NCBI RefSeq assembly: GCF_002952055.1
Contig: NZ_CP021255.1
Span: 1,304,851-1,368,850, forward strand
Direction: 5' to 3'
From: Desulfobulbus oralis
Lineage (GTDB): Bacteria; Desulfobacterota; Desulfobulbia; Desulfobulbales; Desulfobulbaceae
DNA length: 64,000 bases
Position numbers and translations under genes: made by a program. Numbering within the stretch: the first letter of the stretch is position 1; each line of letters begins with the position of its first letter. Positions 1 through 7,772 of the stretch are shown one piece after another. Below the pieces are notes generated by a model that saw only the letters and a program-made list of their open reading frames with translations, made no database searches and was not told the DNA's origin.

Positions 1-134
1 GCAAAGAGCGCCAGGCCTTCCAGCGCGTGGATGAGCAGGTCCTGCAGGCCCGCCAGATCTTCCTTTTTGCCGCACACGCCCGCCTTGGTGCAGGCATGTC
101 CGCCTGCGGTCTGTTCGCACTGATTGCAAAACAT
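1..134 (-). CDS. hcp: Hybrid cluster protein (hydroxylamine reductase), N-terminal part only
   Basis: The reverse strand opens with an ATG at 134-132 behind an AGGGAG ribosome site and stays open to the window edge, giving 44 codons. The protein begins [12 protein letters not shown] and has cysteines at 3, 6, 15 and 21. That C-x2-C-x8-C-x5-C spacing is the N-terminal cubane [4Fe-4S] site of the Desulfovibrio-type hybrid cluster protein (Hcp, also called prismane). Hcp proteins are cytoplasmic and reduce hydroxylamine or NO in anaerobes. The remaining ~500 residues lie outside the window, so the hybrid-cluster ligands cannot be checked. Identification is strong despite the short length because the motif and spacing are highly specific. 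Confidence 0.85.
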   Translation of the reverse strand, partial: MFCNQCEQTAGGHACTKAGVCGKKEDLAGLQDLLIHALEGLALF

Positions 135-264
135 GATGAATCTCCCTGGAAAATGTTGGTCAAGTGTGGGTGTTGTTCACAGCGTTGCGGCCATTCTAAA
201 CATGGCCGCGCCCTCTGTCCTTGATCTGGGTCAATTTTCAGCATTTTTTTGTTCATCTTTCTGT

Positions 265-470
265 TGCTGCGGGCCGGGAGCTTCTGGGCCTTTTGTATGC
301 GGGTGTCCGGGAGAGGTCCGGCATTTCGAGCGACAGGGGGCCTTTTTTTATTGCCCCGCAGGCTTCCAGTCTGCGCGCCATGGAGCCGCAGCGTGTGCAC
401 GAAGCCGGCTTCAGCGCTCAGGCCAATGCCGCGCCCAATGTGTACGAGGAAGTGCCGCTTTCTTTGTTTT
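265..470 (+). pseudogene. Debris 1: mosaic fragment of the giant exoprotein gene
   Basis: This GC-rich stretch has no proper start but encodes patches of the exoprotein found intact at 42686-51517. About 268-300 (AGRELLGLLYA) matches about 45517-45549. About 330-415 (FFIAPQASSLR, then HEAGF) matches about 46495-46575. About 431-466 (APNVYEEV) matches about 49164-49196. The patches keep the parental order with everything between them missing, so the fragment looks like the end product of several internal deletions. It runs straight into leader element R1 copy 1. Alignments are by eye. Confidence 0.7.
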
Positions 471-476
471 GCTGTC

Positions 477-758
477 TTTTCGGGAAAGGCAATGTTCAGA
501 AACTGACAGTTATTTTGCGGCTGGTCACATATGCCGGATGCATTTCTGCGGCTATAAAAAGCCGTTTGCCATGGCTCATGGCCTGCCAGGGGCTTCCCAA
601 AAAAGTCCGGGAACGCTGTTACGCTCTTTTCTGAAGGCCGGGCAAAGATCTTTGCAAGGTCTGGCCGGATTTTCAGGCACTTGTCAAAGCAGAAGCAGCG
701 GGGTAATCTGGCGGAGCACAAAGAGGGTCTGCATCCCGGAGATTTTGTGGCAGAGCAG
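477..758 (+). repeat. Leader element R1, copy 1
   Basis: First of four related elements in the window (others at 28200-28403 minus, 41650-41868 plus, 60282-60488 plus). Shared landmarks in order are AACTGACAG near the 5' end, a GGATTTTCAGGC block, a promoter-like segment, a GGAGCA block, and the motif TTTGTGGCAGAGCA that contains the start region of the following gene. This copy is longest because its middle part (about 530-640) differs from the others. Confidence 0.75.
681..709 (+). promoter_or_regulatory. Putative sigma-70 promoter in R1 copy 1
   Basis: TTGTCA at 681-686 and TAATCT at 704-709 are separated by 17 bases. The same pair with the same spacing occurs in the other R1 copies. It lies about 40 bases before the conserved GTG at 747 and about 65 before the ATG at 773. 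Confidence 0.6.
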
Positions 759-772
759 AAAGCAGGTATTCT

Positions 773-1540
773 ATGAGTTGGTTTCCAGGGAAATGGAGGA
801 TTCCGTCCGCGTTCGGGAATGAGCCGCCACGAAGGGGGCTCAGCTTTGACGAGCTGCCGCGCGTTCGTGAGCTGCAGCAAAGGTATGCGCAAAGTTCGGA
901 TGAGGAAGTGCTTGATGCATTCAGGAATGCCAGAATAATCGATTCTGTTTTGCGTTTCTTATTATACATGGAAGCGAGGAAACGAGGAATCACAGACAAA
1001 TTGGCGCAGGAAAAACATGGAGAGAAGTTTGAATTTGAAAAAGACGAAATAATAATTTTCAGATTTGCAGAAACCCATAGCAGGGACACATATTTTATCC
1101 TTTTATTATTATTTATATATGTTATATACCCAATGCAGGAAAAGACTGGCATATATGCAGCCTTAGCATTTTCTGTATCAGTAAATACATGCATACTTCT
1201 TGCATATACTAAAGTAAGACAACTATCATATGTAACAAACAAAAGAATCGTTTTAAATGAAGAATATGATATTTTTATATATTTATATAATATTATTTCA
1301 TATAATATAATTAAATGTAAATTTGAAATGAAAGGAAGTTTTTTTGATTTTTTATTTTCACTCTCTTCACTACCGTATAATGAACATATTTTTTTATATA
1401 AAACTGAGAAATCTGGTAATGATACAATATCAGAAAAAACCATCTCAAGTTTACCCCAAGAACGAGTTGGTGAACTTTACTCTTTTTGCCATCGAGAGAT
1501 TATCAATACAATGATCGATATTTATCACGCCTCTTTGTGA
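773..1540 (+). CDS. AT-rich cassette protein with two membrane segments
   Basis: Unrecognised protein of 255 aa. Its first ~60 codons are GC-rich and the rest strongly AT-rich. Residues about 100-140 contain two hydrophobic stretches (YFILLLLFIYVIY and the next ~20 residues), so it is probably an inner-membrane protein with charged N- and C-terminal regions. It sits directly behind R1 copy 1. In that copy the conserved GTG start (747) opens a nine-residue peptide whose TGA overlaps this ATG as ATGA, suggesting translational coupling. Other R1 copies lead straight into a gene from that start. Position and composition resemble orphan immunity genes of polymorphic toxin loci, but there is no sequence proof of function. 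Confidence 0.6.
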   Translation: MSWFPGKWRIPSAFGNEPPRRGLSFDELPRVRELQQRYAQSSDEEVLDAFRNARIIDSVLRFLLYMEARKRGITDKLAQEKHGEKFEFEKDEIIIFRFAETHSRDTYFILLLLFIYVIYPMQEKTGIYAALAFSVSVNTCILLAYTKVRQLSYVTNKRIVLNEEYDIFIYLYNIISYNIIKCKFEMKGSFFDFLFSLSSLPYNEHIFLYKTEKSGNDTISEKTISSLPQERVGELYSFCHREIINTMIDIYHASL

Positions 1541-1985
1541 ATAGACAAGAATGACAAAAAAATACGGGCGCAACAATATGGCGACCATTGCTCTTAATAT
1601 GAAAGAACGTCACGCTATAATTTAAACAGTAATCGTATATAGAGATGAATAATATTTAAAGGCATTGCTGATATAAAATCGTCTATATGTAAATGTAATT
1701 GATATAATTTCGTTGGAAATATCTAGTAATTATTAGTATTTATTATTTATGTAACTATTTAAATATAAAAATACTATTAAATAACTTTATTTTATCATAT
1801 CTGATATAAACGCAACATTTTTTGTTTACTATAAAATGTAAATAGAGCCTTCCATATAAATATACCTTTATTCAAAAGGAACAAAACGACTTCGATAACA
1901 TGTCATTGCATAAATGTATTTTGATGCATGAAATTGTAACCAGAGCGAAGGCGCATTTTCCACCCCAACCTGAGGAAGCATTTCT
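1541..1985. other. AT-rich intergenic stretch
   Basis: 445 bases at very low GC with many short A/T runs. The only open frame of note is a 24-codon plus-strand ORF at about 1551-1626. I see no convincing gene, terminator or repeat here. It separates two cassette genes and has the composition of the accessory islands. Confidence 0.5.
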
Positions 1986-2621
1986 ATGCCGCAACTCATT
2001 ATTTTCTGGGTTTTGCTAACTGTTTTCCTCCTGCTTGCCCCGCTGCGAGAGCAGAAACCACCGGAAAACGCCATAAAATTGATTCATTTTCAGGCAAACG
2101 GATTGCCATTTACTGGCATTCTGGGTAATTCTTTCTTGATGCACGATGATAAAACCAAAACAAAAGTAGAGCTATTGAGCGTAGGGACGCCTTTTTCACT
2201 TTCTCGGGGGAACGAAGAGGTTAGTTTTGATTTTGAAGTAAAAAAAGGAGGAGATGAGATTAGAACTGATTATATGTTCGTACTTACTGTTTCTTCTGAA
2301 GAAAATAATCGAGATGAAGTAGAGAAATTAGTTGGAGGATCATGTTATAATAATATTAATATGAATTATGGGGCTCCTATCTCTATTTATATAAAAATTA
2401 TAAAGAAAGGGGAAAATATACCTGTAATAGATAAAGTAGAATCAAAAACATGTCGAATTGCATCAGGATTTGATATGTATTATCGAAGTTCATTGGCAAT
2501 ATCAAGGCTTATTCATGAAGCTGAATTATCTGAAGGCAAATATAATATATATATCAAAAATCTACTTCCTGTCCATGAATACAATAAACATAAATTATAT
2601 CTAAAAATATCTACTTGGTAA
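1986..2621 (+). CDS. Secreted or membrane-anchored hypothetical protein, DUF5625-like
   Basis: 211 aa, AT-rich. The ATG at 1986 has a GAGGAAG site just upstream. Residues 4-19 form one hydrophobic segment (signal peptide or anchor). The rest looks like a soluble extracytoplasmic beta-rich domain with a hydrophobic strand around VSFDFEVK, then SEGKYNIYIKNL near the C-terminus. This layout reminds me of DUF5625 proteins, a family of unknown function; the assignment is tentative. A broken second copy of the central strand follows at 2640-2756, so the gene is probably one of a small tandem family. Possible immunity role by location only. Confidence 0.55.
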   Translation: MPQLIIFWVLLTVFLLLAPLREQKPPENAIKLIHFQANGLPFTGILGNSFLMHDDKTKTKVELLSVGTPFSLSRGNEEVSFDFEVKKGGDEIRTDYMFVLTVSSEENNRDEVEKLVGGSCYNNINMNYGAPISIYIKIIKKGENIPVIDKVESKTCRIASGFDMYYRSSLAISRLIHEAELSEGKYNIYIKNLLPVHEYNKHKLYLKISTW

Positions 2622-2639
2622 TCGCTGTTTTAGGTCTTA

Positions 2640-2756
2640 ATGGTGAATGAAGCAATATCTTTTGAAACAGAAGTTGATTCTGAAAATGGTCACTCTATTG
2701 ATTTCCGTTTTTCTGCATTATATACGAGCAGGAAAAACTCTGCCGGAGCATATTGA
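2640..2756 (+). pseudogene. Truncated paralogue of the preceding gene
   Basis: A 38-codon open frame (MVNEAISFETEV, then FRFSALYTS) aligns by eye with the central strand of the 1986-2621 product (EVSFDFEV, then YMFVLTVSS). It ends at TGA 2754-2756, shortly before the radical SAM gene. Base composition moves from AT-rich to GC-rich over this stretch, so it marks the island edge. Confidence 0.4.
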
Positions 2757-2807
2757 AGAACCGTTTGTTTTGCCAACCTTTTCATTCCGGGTCGTATTTT
2801 TCGAGAA

Positions 2808-3848
2808 ATGAACGAAACGATTTCTGTGCCACTGGCCCGCACTGTCGGTTTCCAGCCAGGTGAACGCAATGTGTTTTTGCATCTGCTGACTGCCTGCAAT
2901 CTGCACTGCCGGCACTGCTACATCAACCCGCCGGAGCATGGCACGAACATGCTCTCCCTGGACACGGTGCGGCAGTGGCTGGCGCTCTTCGCCCGGCCTG
3001 CGCAGAGCGGGCAGGCCAGCAATCTGATTCTTCTGGGCGGCGAGCCCACCCTGCATCCCGATCTGGCCGCCATCATCCGTCTGGCCAAAAGCCTGCGCTA
3101 TGCGGTGACCGTGGATTCCAACGGCTATCTCTTTCACGATCTCCTGGAAAAAACCACGCCGCAGGAACTGGACTATCTGAGCTTCAGTCTGGATGGGCCG
3201 GAGGCAGCGGTCAACGACCCCATCCGCGGAACGGGCAGCTTTCAGGTCTGCACGGAAAATATCCGCCGGGCCGTGGCCAAAGGCTTCCAGGCCAGTCTCA
3301 TCTGCACCGTTTCGGCGCTGAATATCCGGCATATCGCCCGGATGCCGGCGCTGGCGGCTTCCCTGGGCATCAAACGCCTTTTTCTGCAGGTGATCGGTCT
3401 GCGTGGCAAGCCAGCCGCCGGAGCGGCCTCTGCCGGCGGGAGCTGGCAGGTGCAGCCGGAAGACTGGTTCGCCACGGTGCCCCAGGTGGCGATGGACGCG
3501 GCGGCGCGCGGCCTGCACGTGGTCTATCCCAAGGTCTATCTGGAGGAGACAGATCGCTTTGAATGCGCCGGCACGGCAGCGGAAAACTACTTCGTGTTTC
3601 CGAATGGCCGCGTGTACCGCTGCCCGCTCTGCGAGGATTTCCCCATCCACAGCCTGGAAATTGCCGGGAATGCCCTGGTGCGGCATGCCGGCCTGAACGA
3701 AGACCGTTTTTTTGCCCTGAATATCCCGGAGGGCTGCGTCATGAACCGGCTGCTGCAGCCGGACAACATCGGCTACGACAGGAACGGCAGGCCCCTGCAC
3801 CGCATTTCCTGCTGTCTTCTGAAACAGGAAATTCTGCCCGCAAAATAA
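2808..3848 (+). CDS. Radical SAM protein
   Basis: 346 aa with a canonical radical SAM cluster motif: C30-x3-C34-x2-C37 (CNLHCRHC). A GGEPTLHPDL segment follows, the usual SAM-binding GGEP element of the family. The C-terminal third has further cysteines (FECAG, CPLCEDF, PEGC, SCCL) and a VFPNGRVYRCP segment, as in SPASM- or twitch-type proteins that carry auxiliary Fe-S clusters. Such enzymes often modify peptides or build cofactors, but nothing adjacent indicates the substrate: AT-rich cassette genes lie upstream and convergent hsp20 genes downstream. A hairpin terminator follows. Cytoplasmic, oxygen-sensitive. Family certain, reaction unknown. Confidence 0.85.
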   Translation: MNETISVPLARTVGFQPGERNVFLHLLTACNLHCRHCYINPPEHGTNMLSLDTVRQWLALFARPAQSGQASNLILLGGEPTLHPDLAAIIRLAKSLRYAVTVDSNGYLFHDLLEKTTPQELDYLSFSLDGPEAAVNDPIRGTGSFQVCTENIRRAVAKGFQASLICTVSALNIRHIARMPALAASLGIKRLFLQVIGLRGKPAAGAASAGGSWQVQPEDWFATVPQVAMDAAARGLHVVYPKVYLEETDRFECAGTAAENYFVFPNGRVYRCPLCEDFPIHSLEIAGNALVRHAGLNEDRFFALNIPEGCVMNRLLQPDNIGYDRNGRPLHRISCCLLKQEILPAK

Positions 3849-3920
3849 CGTATGTCCTGGGCCATGCAGCTCCGCAGGCCGGGCTGTGACAAGGCCTCCG
3901 GCAGCAGGGCCCTGAACCAA

Positions 3921-3950
3921 AAAAGGGCGGACCATCCGGCCCGCCCTTTG
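3921..3950. terminator. Bidirectional rho-independent terminator
   Basis: AAAGGGCGG (3922-3930) and CCGCCCTTT (3941-3949) form a perfect 9-bp stem with A and T tracts on the outer sides. It lies between the convergent radical SAM and hsp20 genes and can serve both. Confidence 0.75.
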
Positions 3951-3974
3951 CCCCTTTTTCAGTTCCGCCCTGGT

Positions 3975-4373
3975 TCATCCGGCGCTGACCACAATCTTCC
4001 TTGGCTGGGCCGGCGCTGCCTTGGGCAGTCGCACCTTGAGCACGCCGTCGGCCAGGGAGGCGGCGATATGCTCCTGGTCAATGCTTTCCGCCACGGTAAA
4101 GCGCCTGAGATAGTGGCCCGGCACATATTCTTCCAGAATCTGCCTGCCGCCGCGGGCATCCGCTTCGCGCCGGCCCCGAATGGTCAGCACATTGTCCTCG
4201 AGCGAGATGTCCACGCCCTCCGGCCGCACGCCCGGCATGTCGGCTACGACCACCATCTCGTGCTCTGTTTCAAAAATGTCCACCTGCGGTGCGTAGCAGG
4301 GCTCGTCCTTGGTGCTCTCACCCTGGGTTTGGGCGCTGTGCTTTTCCTGAACCTTCAATTCCTGTTCACTCAT
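3975..4373 (-). CDS. Hsp20 / alpha-crystallin small heat shock protein (second of pair)
   Basis: 132 aa with a full alpha-crystallin domain: VDIFETEHEMVVVADMPG at the start, the LTIRGRR strand, and a closing ADGVLKVRLPK segment, the usual A-x-x-x-G-V-L motif. ATP-independent holdase that binds unfolding proteins and forms oligomers in the cytoplasm. A strong AGGAGG site precedes the ATG. It lies 15 bases downstream of a second hsp20 gene on the same strand, so the two are one operon. Paired sHSPs often co-assemble. No CIRCE-type inverted repeat was noticed upstream. Confidence 0.93.
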   Translation of the reverse strand: MSEQELKVQEKHSAQTQGESTKDEPCYAPQVDIFETEHEMVVVADMPGVRPEGVDISLEDNVLTIRGRREADARGGRQILEEYVPGHYLRRFTVAESIDQEHIAASLADGVLKVRLPKAAPAQPRKIVVSAG

Positions 4374-4388
4374 AATCCGCCTCCTTCT

Positions 4389-4847
4389 TCACGCGGTCTG
4401 CACCCGAATCTGGCGCGGCGTGGCCTCGACCGCCTTCATCAGGGTCATGGTGAGAATGCCGTTTGCCAGCCTGGCCTCGATGCGCCCCGGGTCCACCTTC
4501 ACCGGCAGGGACAGGGCCCGGCTGAAGCTGCCGGATTCGATCTCCCGGCGGTGAAAGGACTGGATGCCCTCTTCGTTCTGGCTCGTACGCCGGCCCTGGA
4601 CAGTCAGGGTGTCACCCTGCAGCGAAACCTCCAGGTCTTCCGGTTTCACGCCGGGCATTTCCGCAGTAATCACCATTTTGTCGGTTTCCTCAAAGACGTT
4701 CAGCGCCGGGTAGACATTGGCGTGCATCCGGCCTCTGTCCTGGTCCGTATACGAGTGGGCCAGTTCGTCCAAGCCCTGGCGGATACGCTCGAATTCCAGC
4801 CAGGGGTTCCTGAAAGCGGGCCTGTCGGTAAAACGAATAAATGCCAT
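4389..4847 (-). CDS. Hsp20 / alpha-crystallin small heat shock protein (first of pair)
   Basis: 152 aa. The alpha-crystallin domain runs from about residue 44 (YPALNVFEETDK) through EMPGVKPEDLEVSL and LTVQGRR to LANGILTMTLMK. The N-terminal arm is short and rich in aromatic and charged residues. The ATG at 4847 has an AAGGAGG site. It is promoter-proximal in the two-gene hsp20 operon and divergent from purC, sharing a 147-base intergenic region. The true frame stays open far upstream on this strand, but that extension overlaps purC antisense and is not real. Confidence 0.93.
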   Translation of the reverse strand: MAFIRFTDRPAFRNPWLEFERIRQGLDELAHSYTDQDRGRMHANVYPALNVFEETDKMVITAEMPGVKPEDLEVSLQGDTLTVQGRRTSQNEEGIQSFHRREIESGSFSRALSLPVKVDPGRIEARLANGILTMTLMKAVEATPRQIRVQTA

Positions 4848-4994
4848 AGGTTGCCTCCTTGAGATACAGATATGGATTTCATTTGTGCAAGATGATAAGG
4901 AGGCCGCGGGGCTTGTCAAGATGCGGGCTTCGGGGTAAAAAACAGCCTTCTTTTGTCGGGGCCCCGCGCCCCATCCCTTTACCCTGGATTCCTT

Positions 4995-5894
4995 ATGGAC
5001 ACTGCCATCATTGCCACCAACTGCCCTGCTCTGAAACTCCTGAACCGCGGCAAGGTCCGCGACATGTACGCCATCCCGGGCCATGACGACAAGCTGCTCA
5101 TGGTCGCGACCGACCGTATCTCGGCCTTTGATGTGATCATGGCCGAGCCGGTGCCGGGCAAGGGCCGGCTCCTGACCGCCATTTCCCTGTTCTGGTTCGA
5201 TCTGCTGCGGGATGTCATGCCAAACCACCTGATTACGGCGAATGTGGACCAGTACCCCGAGGTCTGCCGGCAGTACGGAGAGCAGCTCGAGGGCCGCTCC
5301 ATGCTGGTGAAGAAGAGCCGCGTTGTGCCGATTGAATGCATCGTGCGCGGCTATATCTCCGGCTCGCTGTGGAGCGCCTATAAAAAGAGCGGCGACGGGC
5401 GGGTCCTGGGCCTGGATCTGCCCGCCGGCATGCAGGAGTCGGCGCCCTTTCCGGAGCCGATCTTCACGCCTTCCACCAAGGCGGAAGCGGGCATGCACGA
5501 CGAGAACATTTCGCTTGAAACCATGCGGCAGCAGGTCGGGGCGGAGCTGACCGACAAGATGGCTGCCGCCAGCATTGCGCTCTACAGGAAAGCGGCGGAC
5601 TATGCGCGTGGGCAGGGCATCATCATTGCGGATACCAAATTTGAAATGGGGCTGGATGCAGACGGCGTCCTGACTCTGGTGGACGAGGTGCTGACGCCGG
5701 ATTCCTCCCGCTTCTGGCCCCTGGAGAGCTACAGGCCGGGCCAGGGCCAGCCCAGCTTTGACAAGCAGTTTCTGCGCGACTATCTCGCCACCCTGGACTG
5801 GAACAGGAAGGCCCCGGCTCCGCCGCTGCCGCCGGAGATTCTGCAGAAGACCGCGGCCCGCTATCAGGAGGCCCTGAAGCGCCTCACCGCGTGA
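4995..5894 (+). CDS. purC: Phosphoribosylaminoimidazole-succinocarboxamide synthase (SAICAR synthetase)
   Basis: 299 aa, full length for the fungal/proteobacterial long form. It joins CAIR and aspartate with ATP in step 8 of de novo purine synthesis, in the cytoplasm. Visible motifs: LLNRGKVRDMYAI (ATP-binding entry), VATDRISAFDV, PIECIVRGYISGSLW, and the DTKFEMG / DEVLTPDSSRFW region near the C-terminus that holds metal and nucleotide ligands. The ATG at 4995 is chosen because the protein N-terminus then matches the family; an upstream in-frame ATG at 4953 would add 14 unlikely residues. Single gene, followed by a terminator. Confidence 0.95.
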   Translation: MDTAIIATNCPALKLLNRGKVRDMYAIPGHDDKLLMVATDRISAFDVIMAEPVPGKGRLLTAISLFWFDLLRDVMPNHLITANVDQYPEVCRQYGEQLEGRSMLVKKSRVVPIECIVRGYISGSLWSAYKKSGDGRVLGLDLPAGMQESAPFPEPIFTPSTKAEAGMHDENISLETMRQQVGAELTDKMAAASIALYRKAADYARGQGIIIADTKFEMGLDADGVLTLVDEVLTPDSSRFWPLESYRPGQGQPSFDKQFLRDYLATLDWNRKAPAPPLPPEILQKTAARYQEALKRLTA

Positions 5895-5915
5895 GCTGGC
5901 ATGAGGCAAAGCCCA

Positions 5916-5953
5916 CAAAAAAGCGCCCGGCAACAGCAGCGGGGCGCTTTTTT
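5916..5953. terminator. Bidirectional rho-independent terminator
   Basis: AAAAAAGCGCCC (5917-5928) pairs with GGGCGCTTTTTT (within 5941-5953) around a 12-base loop. It lies between convergent purC and the acyltransferase gene. Confidence 0.85.
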
Positions 5954-5978
5954 GTTCCTGCTCCCGTCTGCCGGCAGC

Positions 5979-7592
5979 CTACTTCATGAAGGGCCGCTCG
6001 ACGTAGGCATAGGTCACGGCTGCAAACGCGTAGCTCAGGAGCCCCACCGCCAGAAAGCGCGTCACCACGCCCATGCTCCAGTTGCCGTAGTAGCCGGCCA
6101 GCTCGTCGCACAGGGTGATCAGGCTGGGATGCAGCAGATAAAAACTGAAGCTGACAATGCCCACGGCCCTGAACGGCAGCCAGCTCATCACAGCGACGAG
6201 CAGCGAGGGGCCTGAGGCCACGGCGCTAAAGAGCACGAAGGCGGCCAGAAAGCCATTGACGCCGTAGTTGCTGTAGATGTCCACCGAACCCAGCCCTGGC
6301 GCCAACTGGAAACCCAGAATCAGCAAGAGGAGCAGCACCGCCAGACCGGCGAGTCCCAGGCAGCGGCGACAGCAGGTGCCGTATCGCCCCTGCCAGAAAG
6401 GCTGTTCCCGCAGCCACTGGTACAGCCAGGAAAAGAACATGCCGCTCATGAAGACGCCGATCAGGGCCGGCCTGCCCTCGCCGTTGCCGTACAGAGTGGC
6501 CAGACCCTGATGGGACAGGTGGTTCATCACCACCAGCCCGGCCAGGAGCAGGAGCGGGCCCAGCCATTTTTTGATCTTCATGGCCAGGGCCACCACCACC
6601 ACAATAAAGGGCAGGAGGACGTAGAAAAACATCTCCTGCGGCACGGTCCAGAGATAGGCGTCGCCCTGCAGAAACAGGTAGTGGCGGATCATGTCCGGGT
6701 TTTTGTAGCGAAACAGAAACAGAATGCTGATCACCGTGTAATACATGGGGATGATGCGCAGCAAACGCCGCCGCATGTAGGCCCGCATGTATTCCAGGGT
6801 GATGGCCCGCTCCGGATTGCGGGCAAAGGGAATGGCCAGCAGAAAGCCGCTGAGGGCAAAGAAGAGCAGCACGCCCACCACGCCCACGCCGCCAGGCACC
6901 AAACCGATATGCTCGGCCAGCACCAAGAGGGCCGCCGCACCGCGGATGCCGTCCAGGACCGCAAAATGCAGGCCGGCGGATGAACGCTTCTGGCCCAGAA
7001 GATCGGCAATGGGCGGAAAGCTGCGTGGAGAGAAGGAAGAGAGCAGGACGATGCCGGCCATGGCCATCAGGAGCGGCAGGAGCCAGGAGTAGAAGAGACC
7101 CTGGTGCGTCAGCGGCCCTTGCACCACAAGGTAGGGGTCTTCGGTGCTGCTGCTTATGGCCACATGATCGCCCGCAAGCTGCATGTCCACGCCCGGGCCG
7201 GGCGCAAAAGCCGCCGCGATCTGCGCCGCGGAAAAATGCCGTTCCGGAAAGAAGAAGCTCGTGAGGTGCAGCCCGTAGAGCTGCACCCGGCCCGGGTGTT
7301 CGCCCAGATCGAGCCGCAGGTAGCGGGCCACATGGTTGTTGATGGTCACCGAAGTGCTCTGCCGCTCACCCGCGGGAAAGAGTGCGGAGCCCCGGACATG
7401 CTTTTCGTCGAAAACCGGGCGCAGGCCGTAGTACACCTGCACGCATTCCGCCCGGTCAAAACGGGCGTCCAGGGTCACCCGAAAAAAGCTGGAGCAGACC
7501 GTGGCGCTGATCACCAGTTTAAAGCCGCAAAAGAGCAGCAGAACGCCACCCAGGATCAGTGCTGTTTTCAGTCTCATGTCGGGCCACTGCAT
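5979..7592 (-). CDS. Acyltransferase 3 (OafA-type) membrane protein
   Basis: 537 aa. An N-terminal anchor (about 8-30) is followed by an extracytoplasmic domain of ~130 residues, then a multi-pass acyltransferase-3 domain. The domain starts at about residue 210 (LDGIRGAAALLVLAEH), includes FFALSGFLLA and RRRLLRIIPMYY, and ends near FSFYLLHPSLI. This family moves acetyl or other acyl groups across the inner membrane onto sugars of O-antigen, peptidoglycan or exopolysaccharide. The H in LVLAEH and the RRLLRI-P block are the conserved catalytic and binding positions. The extra N-terminal periplasmic module is unusual, since most members put the extra domain at the C-terminus. Start could also be the ATG at 7577. 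Divergent from the lipase-like gene. Confidence 0.85.
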   Translation of the reverse strand: MQWPDMRLKTALILGGVLLLFCGFKLVISATVCSSFFRVTLDARFDRAECVQVYYGLRPVFDEKHVRGSALFPAGERQSTSVTINNHVARYLRLDLGEHPGRVQLYGLHLTSFFFPERHFSAAQIAAAFAPGPGVDMQLAGDHVAISSSTEDPYLVVQGPLTHQGLFYSWLLPLLMAMAGIVLLSSFSPRSFPPIADLLGQKRSSAGLHFAVLDGIRGAAALLVLAEHIGLVPGGVGVVGVLLFFALSGFLLAIPFARNPERAITLEYMRAYMRRRLLRIIPMYYTVISILFLFRYKNPDMIRHYLFLQGDAYLWTVPQEMFFYVLLPFIVVVVALAMKIKKWLGPLLLLAGLVVMNHLSHQGLATLYGNGEGRPALIGVFMSGMFFSWLYQWLREQPFWQGRYGTCCRRCLGLAGLAVLLLLLILGFQLAPGLGSVDIYSNYGVNGFLAAFVLFSAVASGPSLLVAVMSWLPFRAVGIVSFSFYLLHPSLITLCDELAGYYGNWSMGVVTRFLAVGLLSYAFAAVTYAYVERPFMK

Positions 7593-7772
7593 GAAAGATC
7601 CCCTGTCGGGCCAGTTTGATCAAAGGGGATACGGCCTGCCCGCACCCCGGAAGCAGGCGCGCAGGCTACCCGACTTCGTGCCGCTCAACAAGTATGAAAA
7701 GACTGGCACAGCCCGGCAAAAAGACCGATACTGGCCCATCACCTCCTTTTACACATCGCCAGGGCATCAGCC

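Noticed and set aside
124-822. Long plus-strand open frame of 232 codons over debris 1 and R1 copy 1
   Set aside because: It overlaps exoprotein debris read in another frame and the R1 leader. Cys-rich, no ribosome site, no family resemblance.
673-1443. Minus-strand open frame of 256 codons opposite the first cassette gene
   Set aside because: It is antisense to the R1-led gene, which has the leader, the start context and plausible membrane segments. The minus frame has none.
2718-3935. Minus-strand 405-codon frame opposite the radical SAM gene
   Set aside because: High-GC antisense shadow; the plus strand has the radical SAM motifs and extends over the same stretch.
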